Shown here: positions 43,277 to 54,690 of the stretch, piece by piece
Numbering within the stretch: position 1 is the stretch's first letter
Layout: every line of letters starts with the position of its first letter
Assembly: GCA_000697665.1 (NCBI GenBank)
Contig: KL197722.1
Span: 759,853 to 823,852 of the forward strand
Direction: 5' to 3'
DNA length: 64,000 bases
Origin: Jaapia argillacea MUCL 33604
Lineage: Eukaryota > Basidiomycota > Agaricomycetes > Jaapiales > Jaapiaceae
Position numbers and translations under genes: made by a program
The notes under the pieces: generated by a model
Databases searched by the model: none
Seen by the model: the letters and a program-made list of their open reading frames with translations, nothing else
What the model was told of the DNA's origin: nothing

Positions 43277-44389
43277 ATGGCCCTTACCAACACCACTCCT
43301 CCATCGTCGACTGCTACACCAACCACTCCTCCGCCCGTGATCGAGTCTGGCAATTCTGCACATTCGGAACCTACGGAGGCTGAGGGTGTTGTAGTTCGCC
43401 CCCGCTTGGAACTTCACACACGTAGAAGTGTCTCCCTTGTTTCTACTACTGTGGAGCGTTATATACCCCAACAAATGCATCGACCTGCTCTCTCAAAACC
43501 GTATCAACGACACGAGATATTCTACCTCCCCGACGGAAATATCATCTTCCGCGTGAGTTGTCCGTCTCCCACTGCCGTTCTCAACATTTACGGTTTCGTT
43601 TTGGCAGGTGGGAAAGATACTGTTCAGATTCCACCGATCCGTCTTCGAGCCGCTTTCCGCCACGTTTCGTGATATGGTAGCCACCTCCGCCTCCGAATCT
43701 TCTCTAGAAGGGAAACTCGTCGAACAAGGAAGTTGTGAAGAGAACCCGATTATCATCTCGAATATGAAAGCCGAAGACTTCACTATATTTCTAGGGTTGA
43801 TTTATCCATAGTGCGTCACTCTAAATGTTGATCTGTGAGAGGGTATCTAACGACTTGCCCCACCATGCCTCATAGTTTACGAGTCAAGCAGCACTCCCCT
43901 TCCCTCCAGGATTGGATAACTATCCTACGTCAGGCGCATCACTGGGGCGTCCCTACAATCAAAGCGACTGCTGCACAGAATATACACGCCGGCTCCCTCG
44001 ATCCCGTGGAGAAGATAGCACTCTGGCAGCGGTACTCCCTCGACGCTAAACAACTTGCTTCGTCTTTTGATGATCTGCAAGTCCGCCCTGAGCCCCTCTC
44101 AGTCGCTGAAGGGGAACTACTTGGAATCGACTCAATTGTGAAGATTTCCGCCGCCAGGGAGAAGGTTCTTGCCAAGCCAGCTTGGAATTGCTCGACTTGT
44201 GCGAGTAAACGGGGGCGTTCGACAGCCGTTGACGGCGAGGAAAGAGGGGGACGGGTCGTTACCGCTGGTGTACAGGTCAACGCCAAAGCCCAGCCCACCG
44301 TTGGCAGTCATAAACATATCTGGAGAATAATTTTCGTCATGTTCTTGTTGGCGTCTATCCTCCTGCTTCTTGTCATTGGGTATTATTGA
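43277..44389 (+). CDS. BTB domain protein with C-terminal membrane anchor
   Basis: Three exons (43277-43552, 43608-43810, 43876-44389) join to 330 codons. After a Pro/Thr-rich start, the BTB begins 'HEIFYLPDGNIIFRVGKILF' (the intron falls inside it), then 'FHRSVFEPLSATFRDMV'. It continues 'IISNMKAEDFTIFLGLIYP' and 'WITILRQAHHWGVPTIKATA'. A CxxC (NCSTCASKRG) lies near residue 260. The last 20 residues are a strong hydrophobic helix (IIFVMFLLASILLLLVIGYY), with nothing after it. This is the topology of a tail-anchored protein, inserted after translation into the ER or outer mitochondrial membrane. That would place the BTB in the cytosol at a membrane, an unusual arrangement. An upstream Met (43193) overlaps the TATA box and is unlikely. 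Confidence 0.88.
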
Positions 44390-44512
44390 TCTCCCATAGT
44401 GCTTATTTATGTATCCAACACCAAATACCTCGATACGTAGCATAGATATAGGTCCGCTTAGTTTACAAATGTAATAGAACAGCTGTGGATTAGGATGATT
44501 GGGCGACTTAAC

Positions 44513-46175
44513 TTACCACCCTAAGACCAAACGGATAGGTGCATTGGAAGACTTCACATGAACATCACCGGCATCCCTGTTCAATTTGTCCCAATAAACC
44601 ATACCCTCAATATTCCCTCGAGTATATGAACTCTGGTAAACAGATCTCTTCCTTCCTTTCCCAGATGGATCCTCCACAGTGTCTGGTGATTCGATGGATG
44701 GCCTGAGGTTGGAAGTCCGGAGATTGAAGGTACCTTCGTAGGCAGGGTGCATAGCGACTGTCGCCGGCGCGTTTGAAGTTTTGAGGTCGACGTTGAGGCG
44801 AGACGAAACCGGAGACACGGGGAATTGAACATCAAGATGGGCGTTGGAAGTGCTTCCGATGACTTTGAACGAACCGCCTGAGCTCCCTTCAGAGGAGGTG
44901 AGGCTGATGTCAGATTCAATTGGGCTGTAAACGTCCTTGGTCATCAGTCGAAGAAGGGGGGTAGAAGCGAAGCAACTTTACCCATTGCTAGTTCTCATAT
45001 CGACCTGAGTGGCAAACTTGTTCTGTTTGCTGTACAGACCAACGCTGGCCTTGATGTGAGCGTTCGAGGTTACGAGGGTCAGACTGTTGTCAGTCTTAAA
45101 AGAGCCCTCGATGGGCGCGTTCGAGGTCTTGATCTCAGCATTGTTCGCAGAAATACCCTGAAGAAATAATGTCCGGTTGGGTATATGCGCCCCGAGAAAC
45201 TAGATGAAGGCAACTTACGGCTGAAGAGATCATCATGTTCGAAGAACGCAACGAGATCGACTCAAACTGCACTTTACGCTCCAAGTCATCGATGACGTGC
45301 GAAAACATCGGGAGATCAGTCTCGAATGTTTTCAGTTCGAGAGGCGTATCGATGGATGTTGCTGGAAGTCTAACAACGATGTCGAAGCGAAGGAAATCCA
45401 TGGGAGAAGTTCCGGGCCAGCTGGGGGTCTGGGGGTTGCCATTGTCAATACTATATAGTAACAATGTGGATCTGGAAGTCAAACTTACGAAGATCCCGAC
45501 GCCGTTATGCCCTCCGCTTCTGCTGAGTTTGCAGATCGTTGCACGAGCAAGTGCTTCTTCTCTCGAGTATGTAATGGTCATATCGACCTTGACGACATCT
45601 AGGACATCGCTGGAGTCGGTGATCTCAACGTTTCCATATACCTTGGAGCCTCGAGCAAACAGGTAAAGGACATCGGAAGAAGCGGGAAGTTCGAAGTGAG
45701 CACTGGCTGTACCAGACGCTGCGGTTGTGGAATTGGAAGATGTGACGGACTCCCGGTCTCGGAAACTGGTGCAATGATCAATTCGACCGTCGCTTGCTTC
45801 TGGCCAACCACGAAGGGAACCCGGTAACTGATCAAAAGTGGCATATTGGCCCTATCGGTGAGTTTGCACATGCGCCAACTGCAACCAGATGAAAGTACTT
45901 ACATGATGGCGAGCTGAGTTTGCAAGGTCGACCATACTGCGCGTCAACATGCCCAGAAGGAACCAAATGAGGACTGCAACGAAGAAAGCTCTGAAGAATC
46001 TCCTGCCAGCGGTCTCACGATTCACGGGATGTGGGGGTGGTACGGCGTGCGTCTGATACGCAGCTTGGTAGGGGCCTGGATACGGAGGTGGGGCGGGGCC
46101 TGAGATGGGACCACTATTCCGCTGAGCGTTTAGTCTGGCGTCCTTGGTTTGTGTAGTTTCTTCAATAACAATCAT
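44513..46175 (-). CDS. Single-pass membrane protein with repeated TSNAP-type beta segments (DUF4097/DUF7330-like)
   Basis: Multi-exon gene on the minus strand starting at 46175. The N-terminus is Pro-rich and cytosolic-looking (PPPYPGPYQAAYQTHAVPPP). A membrane helix follows at about residue 65 (FFRAFFVAVLIWFLLGMLT). The rest is predicted extracellular beta structure with a recurring short unit: 'IKTSNAPIEGSF', 'LVTSNAHIKASV', 'DMRTSNG', 'GSTSNAHLDVQF', 'DLKTSNAPATVAM', 'VKSSNAPIRLVL'. Such repeats fit a right-handed beta solenoid, as proposed for DUF4097 proteins. I recall similar basidiomycete proteins under DUF7330, but the assignment is from memory. Function unknown; adhesion or surface sensing is only a guess. 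Confidence 0.75.
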
Positions 46176-46711
46176 AGTACAAGCACAGGAAGAGCCTGAG
46201 GGGGGTGGTGTTTTCGGGCGATCCTTTGGGGTGCTGTTTAAACTTTATGAGGTGAAGCGCAGGTATGGAGCAAACACATGATCAGGTTCCAGTCTGCTGC
46301 GGTGCTGCGTGATAACCTTCGGAACCGTCTTCAGTTCATAGTCAGCGAGTCCGCAGTTGGACTGGAGCAACCGTGGATGAAGATAACATCATCGATGTTC
46401 TTCTATCAAGCGCGCATGAGCTGGGGAGAGAAAGACTTGCGCACGTCACACGTTGGCGCGTTGGCAGGCACCGGACCTTATCGCCCAGTTGCTCCCAGTT
46501 GCCACAAACTGGGACGCAGCGCTGCAAGTCACCTTACTTCGAAGGGCTTTCTCGTTTGTTCATTTGTGTATCCTATCGTCCAAGTGGGGATCTCACTGTG
46601 TGGAATTGAGCAAACGCCATCCATGATGATGAGATGTGATGGAGACTGCGCATAAGTATATTGTAGCTTCGACACCCGTTCGCGAAGTGATTACGACTAA
46701 TTATAAGCTGT
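46176..46711. other. Intergenic region, no gene seen
   Basis: About 540 bases upstream of the DUF7330-like gene. ORFs here lack support. Confidence 0.45.
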
Positions 46712-48495
46712 CTATCGTCGTCTATTGTGCAGCGGCGAATATGGCACGAGTCGACGGTTCAGCGGATCCGCCAGTCCACCACCATCATCGCTCGGATATA
46801 CGTCGGGTGAAGAGCACCGGTTGACCTGCAAGTCCGCCTTGATCGCAAAGTCTGGGTCAACAATCCAACCAGCTTCATCCCCGAACACATCTTCAGTTTT
46901 GGCACTTTGCAACTGGATGGTAGGCTCTCCTCTTGCAGTTACCAAGTTGGACAAGTACGACTGGCTTGAGGTGTCATCCACTCGCTTATTCAGTGTAGAG
47001 TCAGGTCCTGGTTCCAGTGGAAGGGTATCGAGTGTAAATGTGGTGGAATCAGTTTCATGGAACGAAATGAAATCGGATATAGTTTGTAACTCACTAGTAC
47101 AACACATATTGCCCGATTTTCTAGATGGTAAGCTGGAGCCAAGAACTGTCGTCTTATTGGAGGTAGGCGAGGCGGCAATCTCTTCAAGAGACCCCTCAAC
47201 TTCAGAAAGCTCGGCGACATCCTAGAAGTAACCAAGGGTATCAGAGCCGGACAATCCGTCAACAAGCGACCGTGATTTACTGGATTAAGCCACTTCCGCT
47301 CGTCGCGGTTGGATTCCAAGAGCCAGCAGCATAAGCATTCAAGAATGGTAGGTCCCTGACAGTCGTATGTCTTCACCGGCGAAACAGTTGCGTGGGTCCA
47401 ATCTGGGAAGGGATAGTTTAGGTCTTTACATCGGTCACCACGACAGAACGTACACACCTAACGAGAAAGAACCGAATATCCAGTAGTTGTATGTTGAATA
47501 AACAAAGTATGAGGTATCTCGCTCCCGGCACAGGTGTAAGATCTACATAGGAAAGGTGTGAGTTACTAAAGGGCGTCTGTTGTTGAAACATACTTTTCGC
47601 CACAACTCAGAGGCTCTCGTCGATGCCTCTTGTGGGTTCTGCAACCATGACTTGAATCAGTTACCAGACTTTTGACAGACATGCGAAGTATGACTGACAG
47701 AACAGTATCCAGTAAATTCATGGAGAGCAGTCCCGCCATCAAAAGCCCAATCGCTCTCGAAAGTGACCACGATTGCAGATCTCATCGTACTCTTGGTCAA
47801 CAGCTCGGCATACGGGGAGCCCAGATTTGAGGCGTAGGTGAAGTTGTGGCCCCATACCACGTACCCCAGCCCATCGAAGTCACCAAAACCGTATCCTTCC
47901 TTCCATACAGGGTTGATCACTGGCCAATGACACATCTCCGATGTCAGGGAGTTGGCAGCAGAGAGAATCTGGATGATTTTCGAAACAGTTGCGAGAGGCA
48001 GTTTTGCGATGTGCTCGTAAACGCTTTGTTAAAACATGAGTGAAATACTCCAAACGAGATGGAAAAAGCCCACATACGCGTGAATGCCCAACGCCAAGCC
48101 CAAATGATATTGGTCGGTATAGAAAGTCGGGTGCGGAACTGTCAACCCGCGAGGGGGCCATTCGCCTTCAAATGTGTTCCGTCCAGGACTGGCTTTCGGA
48201 ATCAGTAACCTTGTATCTGTTCAAAGAAGTTCATGTTTAGAGGGGAAGGTGACGAGAGGAAGCTCTACGAACGTTCTTGGACTCGGCTATTGAAGAAGTC
48301 GTCCGTTAACCTCCTCGCATGTCTAAACGAGGGATAGTTACTGTTTAGCAACTGCGGCGAGGCAAGTAGGGTGTCTCTACCAGAGAGACAGTAAGGCAGT
48401 GGTGGCAACACGGCACTTTGAATGTAAGAGACTAGGTTGTCAGTCGGGTACTCGGTCGGAGGGTAATGACAGGCCAATTGGGCAGAGTCGGGCAT
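46712..48495 (-). CDS. Hypothetical multi-exon protein with cysteine-rich segments
   Basis: Several minus-strand exons read like one protein, though I cannot fix every junction. From the N-terminus: 'MPDSAQLACHYPPTEYPTDN' onward, then an exon holding 'AKLPLATVSKIIQILSAANS'. A conserved-looking block follows: 'MCHWPVINPVWKEGYGFGDF' plus 'YVVWGHNFTYASNLGSPYAE' and 'IVVTFESDWAFDGGTALHEF'. Next are 'CTFCRGDRCKDLNYPFPDWT' and 'PTILECLCCWLLESNRDE'. The tail is acidic and disordered. The Cys/His pattern (CTFCRGDRC, LECLCCW) could bind metal. I do not recognise the family. Start and end are approximate; the start Met at 48495 is one choice, and an exon starting MTFALPYIEPF further upstream is another. 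Confidence 0.5.
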
Positions 48496-49226
48496 GTTGG
48501 AAGGCAGGTGAAGTCGTGGGGGGAAAGATACTGCAAACCAACAGGCGGAAAGGCTCGATATAAGGGAGGGCAAAGGTCATGTTGTCATAACATTGTCGCT
48601 CAGCGAGGTAAAGAGACATGGTGAATAGCTTTTGTCAGCCTTTGTATCTCCCCAGCATCAGATAGAAGGACGCCCGCTAGCCTGGAAACCACTTAGAATA
48701 CCACCTCAAGACATAACGTACATACTCACCTCCTTGTCCACTGCGCTCTAATCCTATTCAAAGAACCCCATTCGAGGGAGGGATAACAACGACCACGTTG
48801 TTCCTCAATATGTCGCTCTGGGAAATTTGGTGGTTATGAAAACCCATGCTTGTTCACCAGGAGGAACAAGTAACGAACTCGCGTGGCGCGAATTTAGCGT
48901 CTCGAAAAACAGCGCCACACGAACCAGCTCCGCTCCCAGTCGTGGGTATTGGTGGGAAGCGTAAGCGCCTGAGGAAGATTGGCATTGACTTGACAGCGCA
49001 AAGGTGGTGGATAGTGTTAAATCCGAAAAAAGCGGCGGAATATCTTGAAATGGGTGAATCGCGTTGAACGAGTAAAGAAGGGCAAGAGTCAATGGAAAAC
49101 GTAGCATTACAGCCAATAACGAGTCATTATGTCCAAAAGGTCACCTTCAGGGGAAGGGGACCGGTGGGTCGCTACCTCGAAGTTCCTCGTCAAGGAGACT
49201 CGAAAAAACGAACAGGAGTGTGTCCG
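48496..49226. other. Intergenic region, no gene seen
   Basis: About 730 bases. No supported ORF, RNA gene or repeat. Confidence 0.45.
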
Positions 49227-50376
49227 TCAACCACTAAATACGCTCCAGCAGCCTTCGCCGCCCGACAACCGATCAACCCAAAGGCCCTTTGCCTCATCAA
49301 CTGTAAACGCGCTTTCGTAGGTGGACACGAAACTCTCCGCAAACATGACCCTACGATCGGGGGCCTGAGCGTCGGATGCAAGCTTCTCGTACGAAAGCAT
49401 ATCGCCTCGACGAAAAGGCTGGACGTATTGGAGTGGGCGGGGACAGCCTCCCGGAGGAGCCGACATTGCCTCGATGAGGAGATATTGTAAAGTGGCGGGG
49501 AACCGCAAGGGACTGCGGGTCACGGTTGCAGGGAGTGGAGAAGTCGTGGGCTCCGGGGTTGATTGAATACCCAAGGCCGTGGCGAATTCGGCTGCGGGTA
49601 ATAATTCCTTCCAAAGAGCAGATATGCGGAGATGGGTGAGGAATGGGGCGAGGGGATGTGTCGGCCGGAAAAAGTCAGACATGAGGGTGAGACCTTCAGC
49701 GCTCGCGTAAACCAGATGGAGGCGCCGTAGTGAGGGGAAAGGAGGCGAGAAAGGAAGGGGTGAATGAAGGAGCTCACGCCCAACTTCTGCCTTTTTCTGA
49801 GGTTGGGAGATGTGTAGAGTCAGCTCTCGCAAGTAGGGAAGTGGAATCTCGTGCATCCGCGGAATGATCGTGTTGGGCGACATGAAGAGGGTGAGGGTAG
49901 TGAGGGAGTGGGAGACCATGGTGAGGAAGGTATTGAGAGTGGCCGCAGGCGACGTCAGAGGAGCCCGCGATCTCGAATTGCAGATGTGCAAGAACGTGTG
50001 CTGAACGTTACGCCGATGTGCTTGTCGGCTGCAAAGCATTTGGAAAAGCGACCTTATCTTTGTTCGATTCGAGACGTCGAATGTCGCCCGAACAGCGCGT
50101 AGTCGAATTGTATCCGAGACCTCGCGGAAGAATCTGCATACGAGAGGCAGATTGGTTCCCAGACGTCCATCAGCAGAGATGATCTCGAAGATCCTTGACC
50201 ACAGTTCGACGGGGCATCGTTGTATCGCAGAGATTGTGCCGGGGGACAGCGTTGTCGAAACACTTATCTACCACGGCAAAGGTTAAATCACGGTCAATCT
50301 TCAATGGGTAAGTGAAACAAAACGACCAGAATACCTGATCTGCCACAACCTCGTCAGAGCCAACCGGCGATGCCAT
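49227..50376 (-). CDS. F-box protein, 360 aa
   Basis: Exons 50376-50335 and 50267-49227 join to 360 codons. The F-box is near residues 27-60: 'CPVELWSRIFEIISADGR' followed by 'NLPLVCRFFREVSDTIR'. The C-terminal part has leucine-rich strands typical of basidiomycete F-box proteins ('LPYLRELTLHIS', 'FPSLRRLHLVYASAEGLTL', 'FLTHLRISALW'). F-box proteins link substrates to the SCF ubiquitin ligase through Skp1; the substrate is unknown. The short first exon (MASPVGSDEVVADQ) is supported by phase and by a good intron, and by the lack of another Met before the F-box. Confidence 0.85.
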
Positions 50377-50654
50377 TTAGTTACAGAATTGCAACGAGGG
50401 CGGTTCAGATCGCTCGCTACAGGAAGTCGCCAGTTGGTCGAGGGTATGCTGTAGCTGGCTTTACAGCCTCTACCCATCGTATGTAGCGCTTGTCGCGGTG
50501 TGAACAACGAGACGACTATTTCCGGCGGACACTGCCTTGGTGGGGACATGAGGCTACGAGACGGTCGTAACGAAAGTCACAGATGTGACTAGCCAAGTCA
50601 ATTGCCGAGTTGTCATGTCTGAGGATCTGAACCCACAGCTCATTTCTACATTGG

Positions 50655-51777
50655 TCAATCTAATGCACATCCGTACACAATCTCTGCAACTCTCCGCCAG
50701 TTCTCCTTATCGATAGCAAACTCTTGTGCATACTCAATCTCGAGAGGATGCACTCTCTTCCCCACAATGACCAAGCTATGCAAGGGTTCGCCAAACGCCT
50801 CCGGCAGGTGACCGTTGAGTTCGGATAGTGTCCCACTGACGATTCGTTCATGCTTGTCGCCGCCGCCAACTCGAGATACTGCAATTGCTAGGGTATCCGA
50901 AGGTGAAAGGATACCGTCCTGTCGAAGAGATTCGATCTCGACCAGTTGTGTGACTGCCTGAGGGATGGTCATATATCGTGGTGGTTCGTAGATCTTCCTC
51001 CCTCTTGATATCGAGTAAATGGAAATCAGCATGTCATCGTCAATGAGATAGAGGCGAAAGCGCACCTAGCCAAGTTCTCTTCACTTTGTTCCTTCACCTT
51101 GATGTCCAGCAGCACCAGAGTGTGCATACCCAAGTCCACATTCTCCTTGATCCTATCATAGAAGCTGTCGGGCTTCCAAGTTTCCGTGAAGAAAACTAGC
51201 GACACAGTCTGGCCGAAATTGTACAGTTGGAGACCGCAACAGCCGACTGCGTTCAATATTGAAGCGTTGTGAATAACTTGGGTAGGGATTTGGAGGGAAC
51301 GGGCTCGTAGTAGGATATCTGTGTGAGTTGTGGCTCTGGATGTGGGCGGGCCTCAAAATCAGGATTCAAGATCATAGCCGACGGGGAAGGTACGAACCCA
51401 AATGGATCACCGACTACGAGCAATGCAACATCCTCCTTGTCCGCATCTCTGAGGATCTCATCGCTTTCCAACTCGACCATGTCACGATCGGCAATGATCA
51501 GCTGTTTCCCGTAAAATTCTTCCTTGCAAACCGACCGTAAGCTCAAATCCAAAGCATCCAACGTAACAAAAGATGGGACTTACCAGCCTTTCCTTCTGGA
51601 CCATAAGAATACTAGTATAAGCCTCGAGATAGACTCGGGAACAGCCCTTGACTGCCTGGAGAGGCAAATGGACGGGGAATGAGTAGCCATTTGGTTAGGC
51701 CTACGAAAGCTCACTTCAAGTCCTCGTACTGTGATATCCTTCTCGTCGCATAGTCCAAGTCCGATGATGTAGAACAT
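50655..51777 (-). CDS. DPH5: Diphthine methyl ester synthase (DPH5)
   Basis: Multi-exon gene of about 290 codons from the Met at 51777. It starts '[20 protein letters not shown]' and continues '[15 protein letters not shown]' and '[20 protein letters not shown]'. The SAM-binding part has '[20 protein letters not shown]', with '[20 protein letters not shown]' after it, both classic DPH5 blocks. Also present are '[20 protein letters not shown]' and the final '[12 protein letters not shown]'. DPH5 adds methyl groups to the modified histidine of elongation factor 2 in diphthamide synthesis, in the cytosol. Introns after 'RGLE', within 'DPFG' and elsewhere fit in phase. The gene is divergent from the F-box/LRR-like gene at 52001. 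Confidence 0.95.
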
Positions 51778-52000
51778 TGTGGTCGACCAAGATCAGCGAG
51801 TTGAGAGTGAGAGATGGTGGTGGCACAGTATCTGATTTTGAGTTTTCGATGTCGTCGATAACCACGTGGTCCACTAGCTTGTCGGGACAACCATCTCCCA
51901 CTTCACGTCCTGACCAACCCCGAGCATGCTGACCCCTCCCTCGCTCAGCTCTATCATTCTCAAGCCTCTCGGACCCCAAGCCCCAGTCTGAACCACCGTA
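51778..52000. promoter_or_regulatory. Divergent promoter between DPH5 and the F-box/LRR-like gene
   Basis: 223 bases between start codons pointing away from each other. No clear TATA box. Confidence 0.5.
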
Positions 52001-53989
52001 ATGAGTCCAAACATCCCAGCCGACATCATCTACCCAATCATCCAAAATCTTCACAGCGACCACGATAGGAAGGATCTATACGCTGCGACGCTCGTGAACT
52101 GGACTTTCAATCGGGCTGCTACTCCTTTGCTGTACGCTACGCTCGATTCGAGGAGTATCAAGGAAAAGGGTGGGAGGGTGAGCCATGTCTCTTGTTTTTG
52201 TGAGAGAGATCGGTCGGGTTGGGACTCGAGGCGGTCATGGTTCAGGGTCTGGGGGTGGGCGATCTTTAGGGATTAAGGGCGGGCGTGGGTGTTGAGAAAT
52301 AAGAACTGACTCTATGATGTGCCCGTATAGCTCACAGTTTTACATCCAGCTACCACTCTCCACGCCAAACCAGAGTTGACGCGATATGTCCGCCACGTCC
52401 GCGAAACAGGTCTGTGTTCCTCCCACCCGCAATCCACCACATCAGTTCTACATCCACTTGAATCCATTGCTGATTCCGCTCTGCACAGGTGACGTACACA
52501 AAACCCTAGCCTCCCTCTCACCAGCAACATCAACCTCCGCCCTAACCTCTCTCGCGCTCTGCACGAACCTCCAATCATTCTCATGGGTAGACAATACCTT
52601 CTCCCAAGGCCACTCCCAAGTCCTTTTCATGTCGTCCCTCCTCGTCTTGAAGACGTTGCATTCACTGCGGGATCTTACTATCAGGACTTCAGGTGCATCG
52701 GTTCTCTTCCTTCTCGATACGGAACGACTGATATTGATACGGGGGTGTAGGTGATTTGGGGGATGAGGTTTGGAAAGAATTGAACGGGATTGGAGGGCTG
52801 AAACGAGTTAGCGTTTGGTGCATGGAAGGACCACCCAGAGTCCTTCAAGGTTGGGCAGGGACGCTAAGCGGAACCCTCGAAGAACTCGATCTCGGAGTAC
52901 GTCTCTTCCCCTTTTCCCCGTTTCTCCCCTCCTAACGTTCCGCTCTTTCAAAACAGCGATGTGCAGGTGTCCCAGCAACAATCCTTATCTCCGTCTTCCT
53001 CCAGCTCCCCCTCCTCACAATCCTCCGTCTCAAAGGCGCTCCATCAGCAGCAATACCGACAATCCTAACTTACCTTCCCAACCTCCACACTCTCGACACT
53101 GAATATTTTTCTTCGGGTATATATCGCTTTCCGAGTAAACCGTTACCGCTTTTGAAGAATTTGGTGATTCGGACTTCGTCGATGGACGTAGATGGGCCTG
53201 AACAACTTTGGTCTTGGATACTTGGTTTGGTTCCGGGGCATAAGGGTGGGAAAGGTGGGGAGGGGAAAGGGAGTTTGGAAACATTCACTCTACACACCTT
53301 TGCCGTCCTAGGCCAAACCAGCATGCCTCGTAGTTTCATGTTGGGTCTAGCGAAGATTCATGGGGAGACATTGAAGATGTTTGGTATAGGGACTACACAG
53401 TTGAGTTTGGATGATGTCGAGTTTCTGTGTGGGAGATTGAGGAGGTTGGAAGAGTTGGTTTGTTCGACTTCTAGTTTGGATGCCGTGGGTACCTCCTTGA
53501 TCACCTTCACTTTTTTCTCTTTTCCTTTCTCCGTTTTGTCCCCTTGCTGAAACATTGACATGCATATGGGATCCCGTTTCAGGCAGCTATATCCTGAGCA
53601 GTCTCAAAAGCTTCCCACCTTCAAACTCTCAAACTTCAAGTTCTTTGGTTAGGACAAGGGTTCTCGGGAAGTGGTGGTGATTATGGCTACCATAGTGCTG
53701 GTGGTTATGACTTCAGTGGTAGTGGGGGCGGAAGAGGAGGTACTTATTATTATCACACCCATTCCGATCTAGGAGTTGTTAGTTCGTTTAGGGTAGAACA
53801 TGCACGGGAGATGATGGTTAGATCTAGGTTGAGGGTTGTTTGGGTTGGGGCTGTTGGATTCAGAGTGAGTTTTTGGTTGTTAGTTCATGTGATTACTTAT
53901 TGATATTACCTGATGCCTGCCTTGTTCTTGTTTTAGGGTCAGCGGGTACCTAATCCTGATGGGAATGGGGAACCAAGCTTGGAGGTCAG
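52001..53989 (+). pseudogene. F-box/LRR-like gene with an in-frame stop
   Basis: Exons on the plus strand start 'MSPNIPADIIYPIIQNLHSD', then 'DLYAATLVNWTFNRAATPLL', the usual start of basidiomycete F-box/LRR proteins. Leucine-rich segments follow ('ALTSLALCTNLQSFSWVDNT', 'LHSLRDLTIRTSG', 'LPLLTILRLKGAPSAA', 'LPNLHTLDTEYFSSGIYRFP'). After the exon ending 'STSSLDA' (about 53485), the next exon continues in frame (ASHLQTLKLQVLWLGQG, HSDLGVVSSFRVEHAREMMV) only past a TGA at 53595-53597. The product would then lack about 100 C-terminal residues. Other acceptors nearby give no longer open frame. A recent loss, a truncated but working protein or a sequence error are all possible. Confidence 0.6.
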
Positions 53990-54109
53990 TTGTATGGTGG
54001 ATGGAGACAAGAAGCAATTCATTTAGGGCACCCTTAACTGCAAATAAATCTGTGAGGAAGGTATTTCTGTTCTGTTTACTGTACCATTTCAATCACTTTG
54101 GCATGTTGC

Positions 54110-54690
54110 ATGTCACAAGGCCCCCTGTGGGAGGACCCCTGAATATCCCATAAAAGGTTGGATTCAAAACCTTGAAATTGGGGTTTTTCCCCATCTGAAA
54201 CTGGATCCAACCTCCATAACAGATCATGACTTTGGGTAATGTGCTGACAATGTGCAGATTACACCCAGATTACACACCCATTTTGCCCAAATTACAACTT
54301 TTGAGCAATGTTGGGGGAATGATACCATTTTGATGACATTATAACCACATTTCACCCAGCGGTTTCACCCCTACCATGGCCAACCCCTATCATGGAGTGC
54401 ACCACCAACAAGGCTGAGCGACACCACATGTTCATCAAGGAGAACATTCAGCACTGCAAGCTTGAACTGAACAGTGCACAATGGGCATGAACCCACTGGA
54501 TGGAATAAGAAAAACACTTATTTGCTCTTTAATACCCTCATGCATCCTCCTCTGCCCCTCTATACCCCAATGCCACTGCATGGCAGCAATTTCTAGATCA
54601 TCAAGTTTTTGAGACAGATTGAAATCATGGTAGACTTGATTGGGATTCTAAGAGATGTTTGGGACAAACATAAGCTTAGAAAAGGGGGTG
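54110..54690. other. Non-coding, repeat-like AT-rich stretch
   Basis: No gene. An imperfect inverted repeat lies near 54158-54218 (ggttggattca against tggatccaacc). The composition differs from the host genes upstream, and the stretch may belong to the transposon region that follows. Confidence 0.35.
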
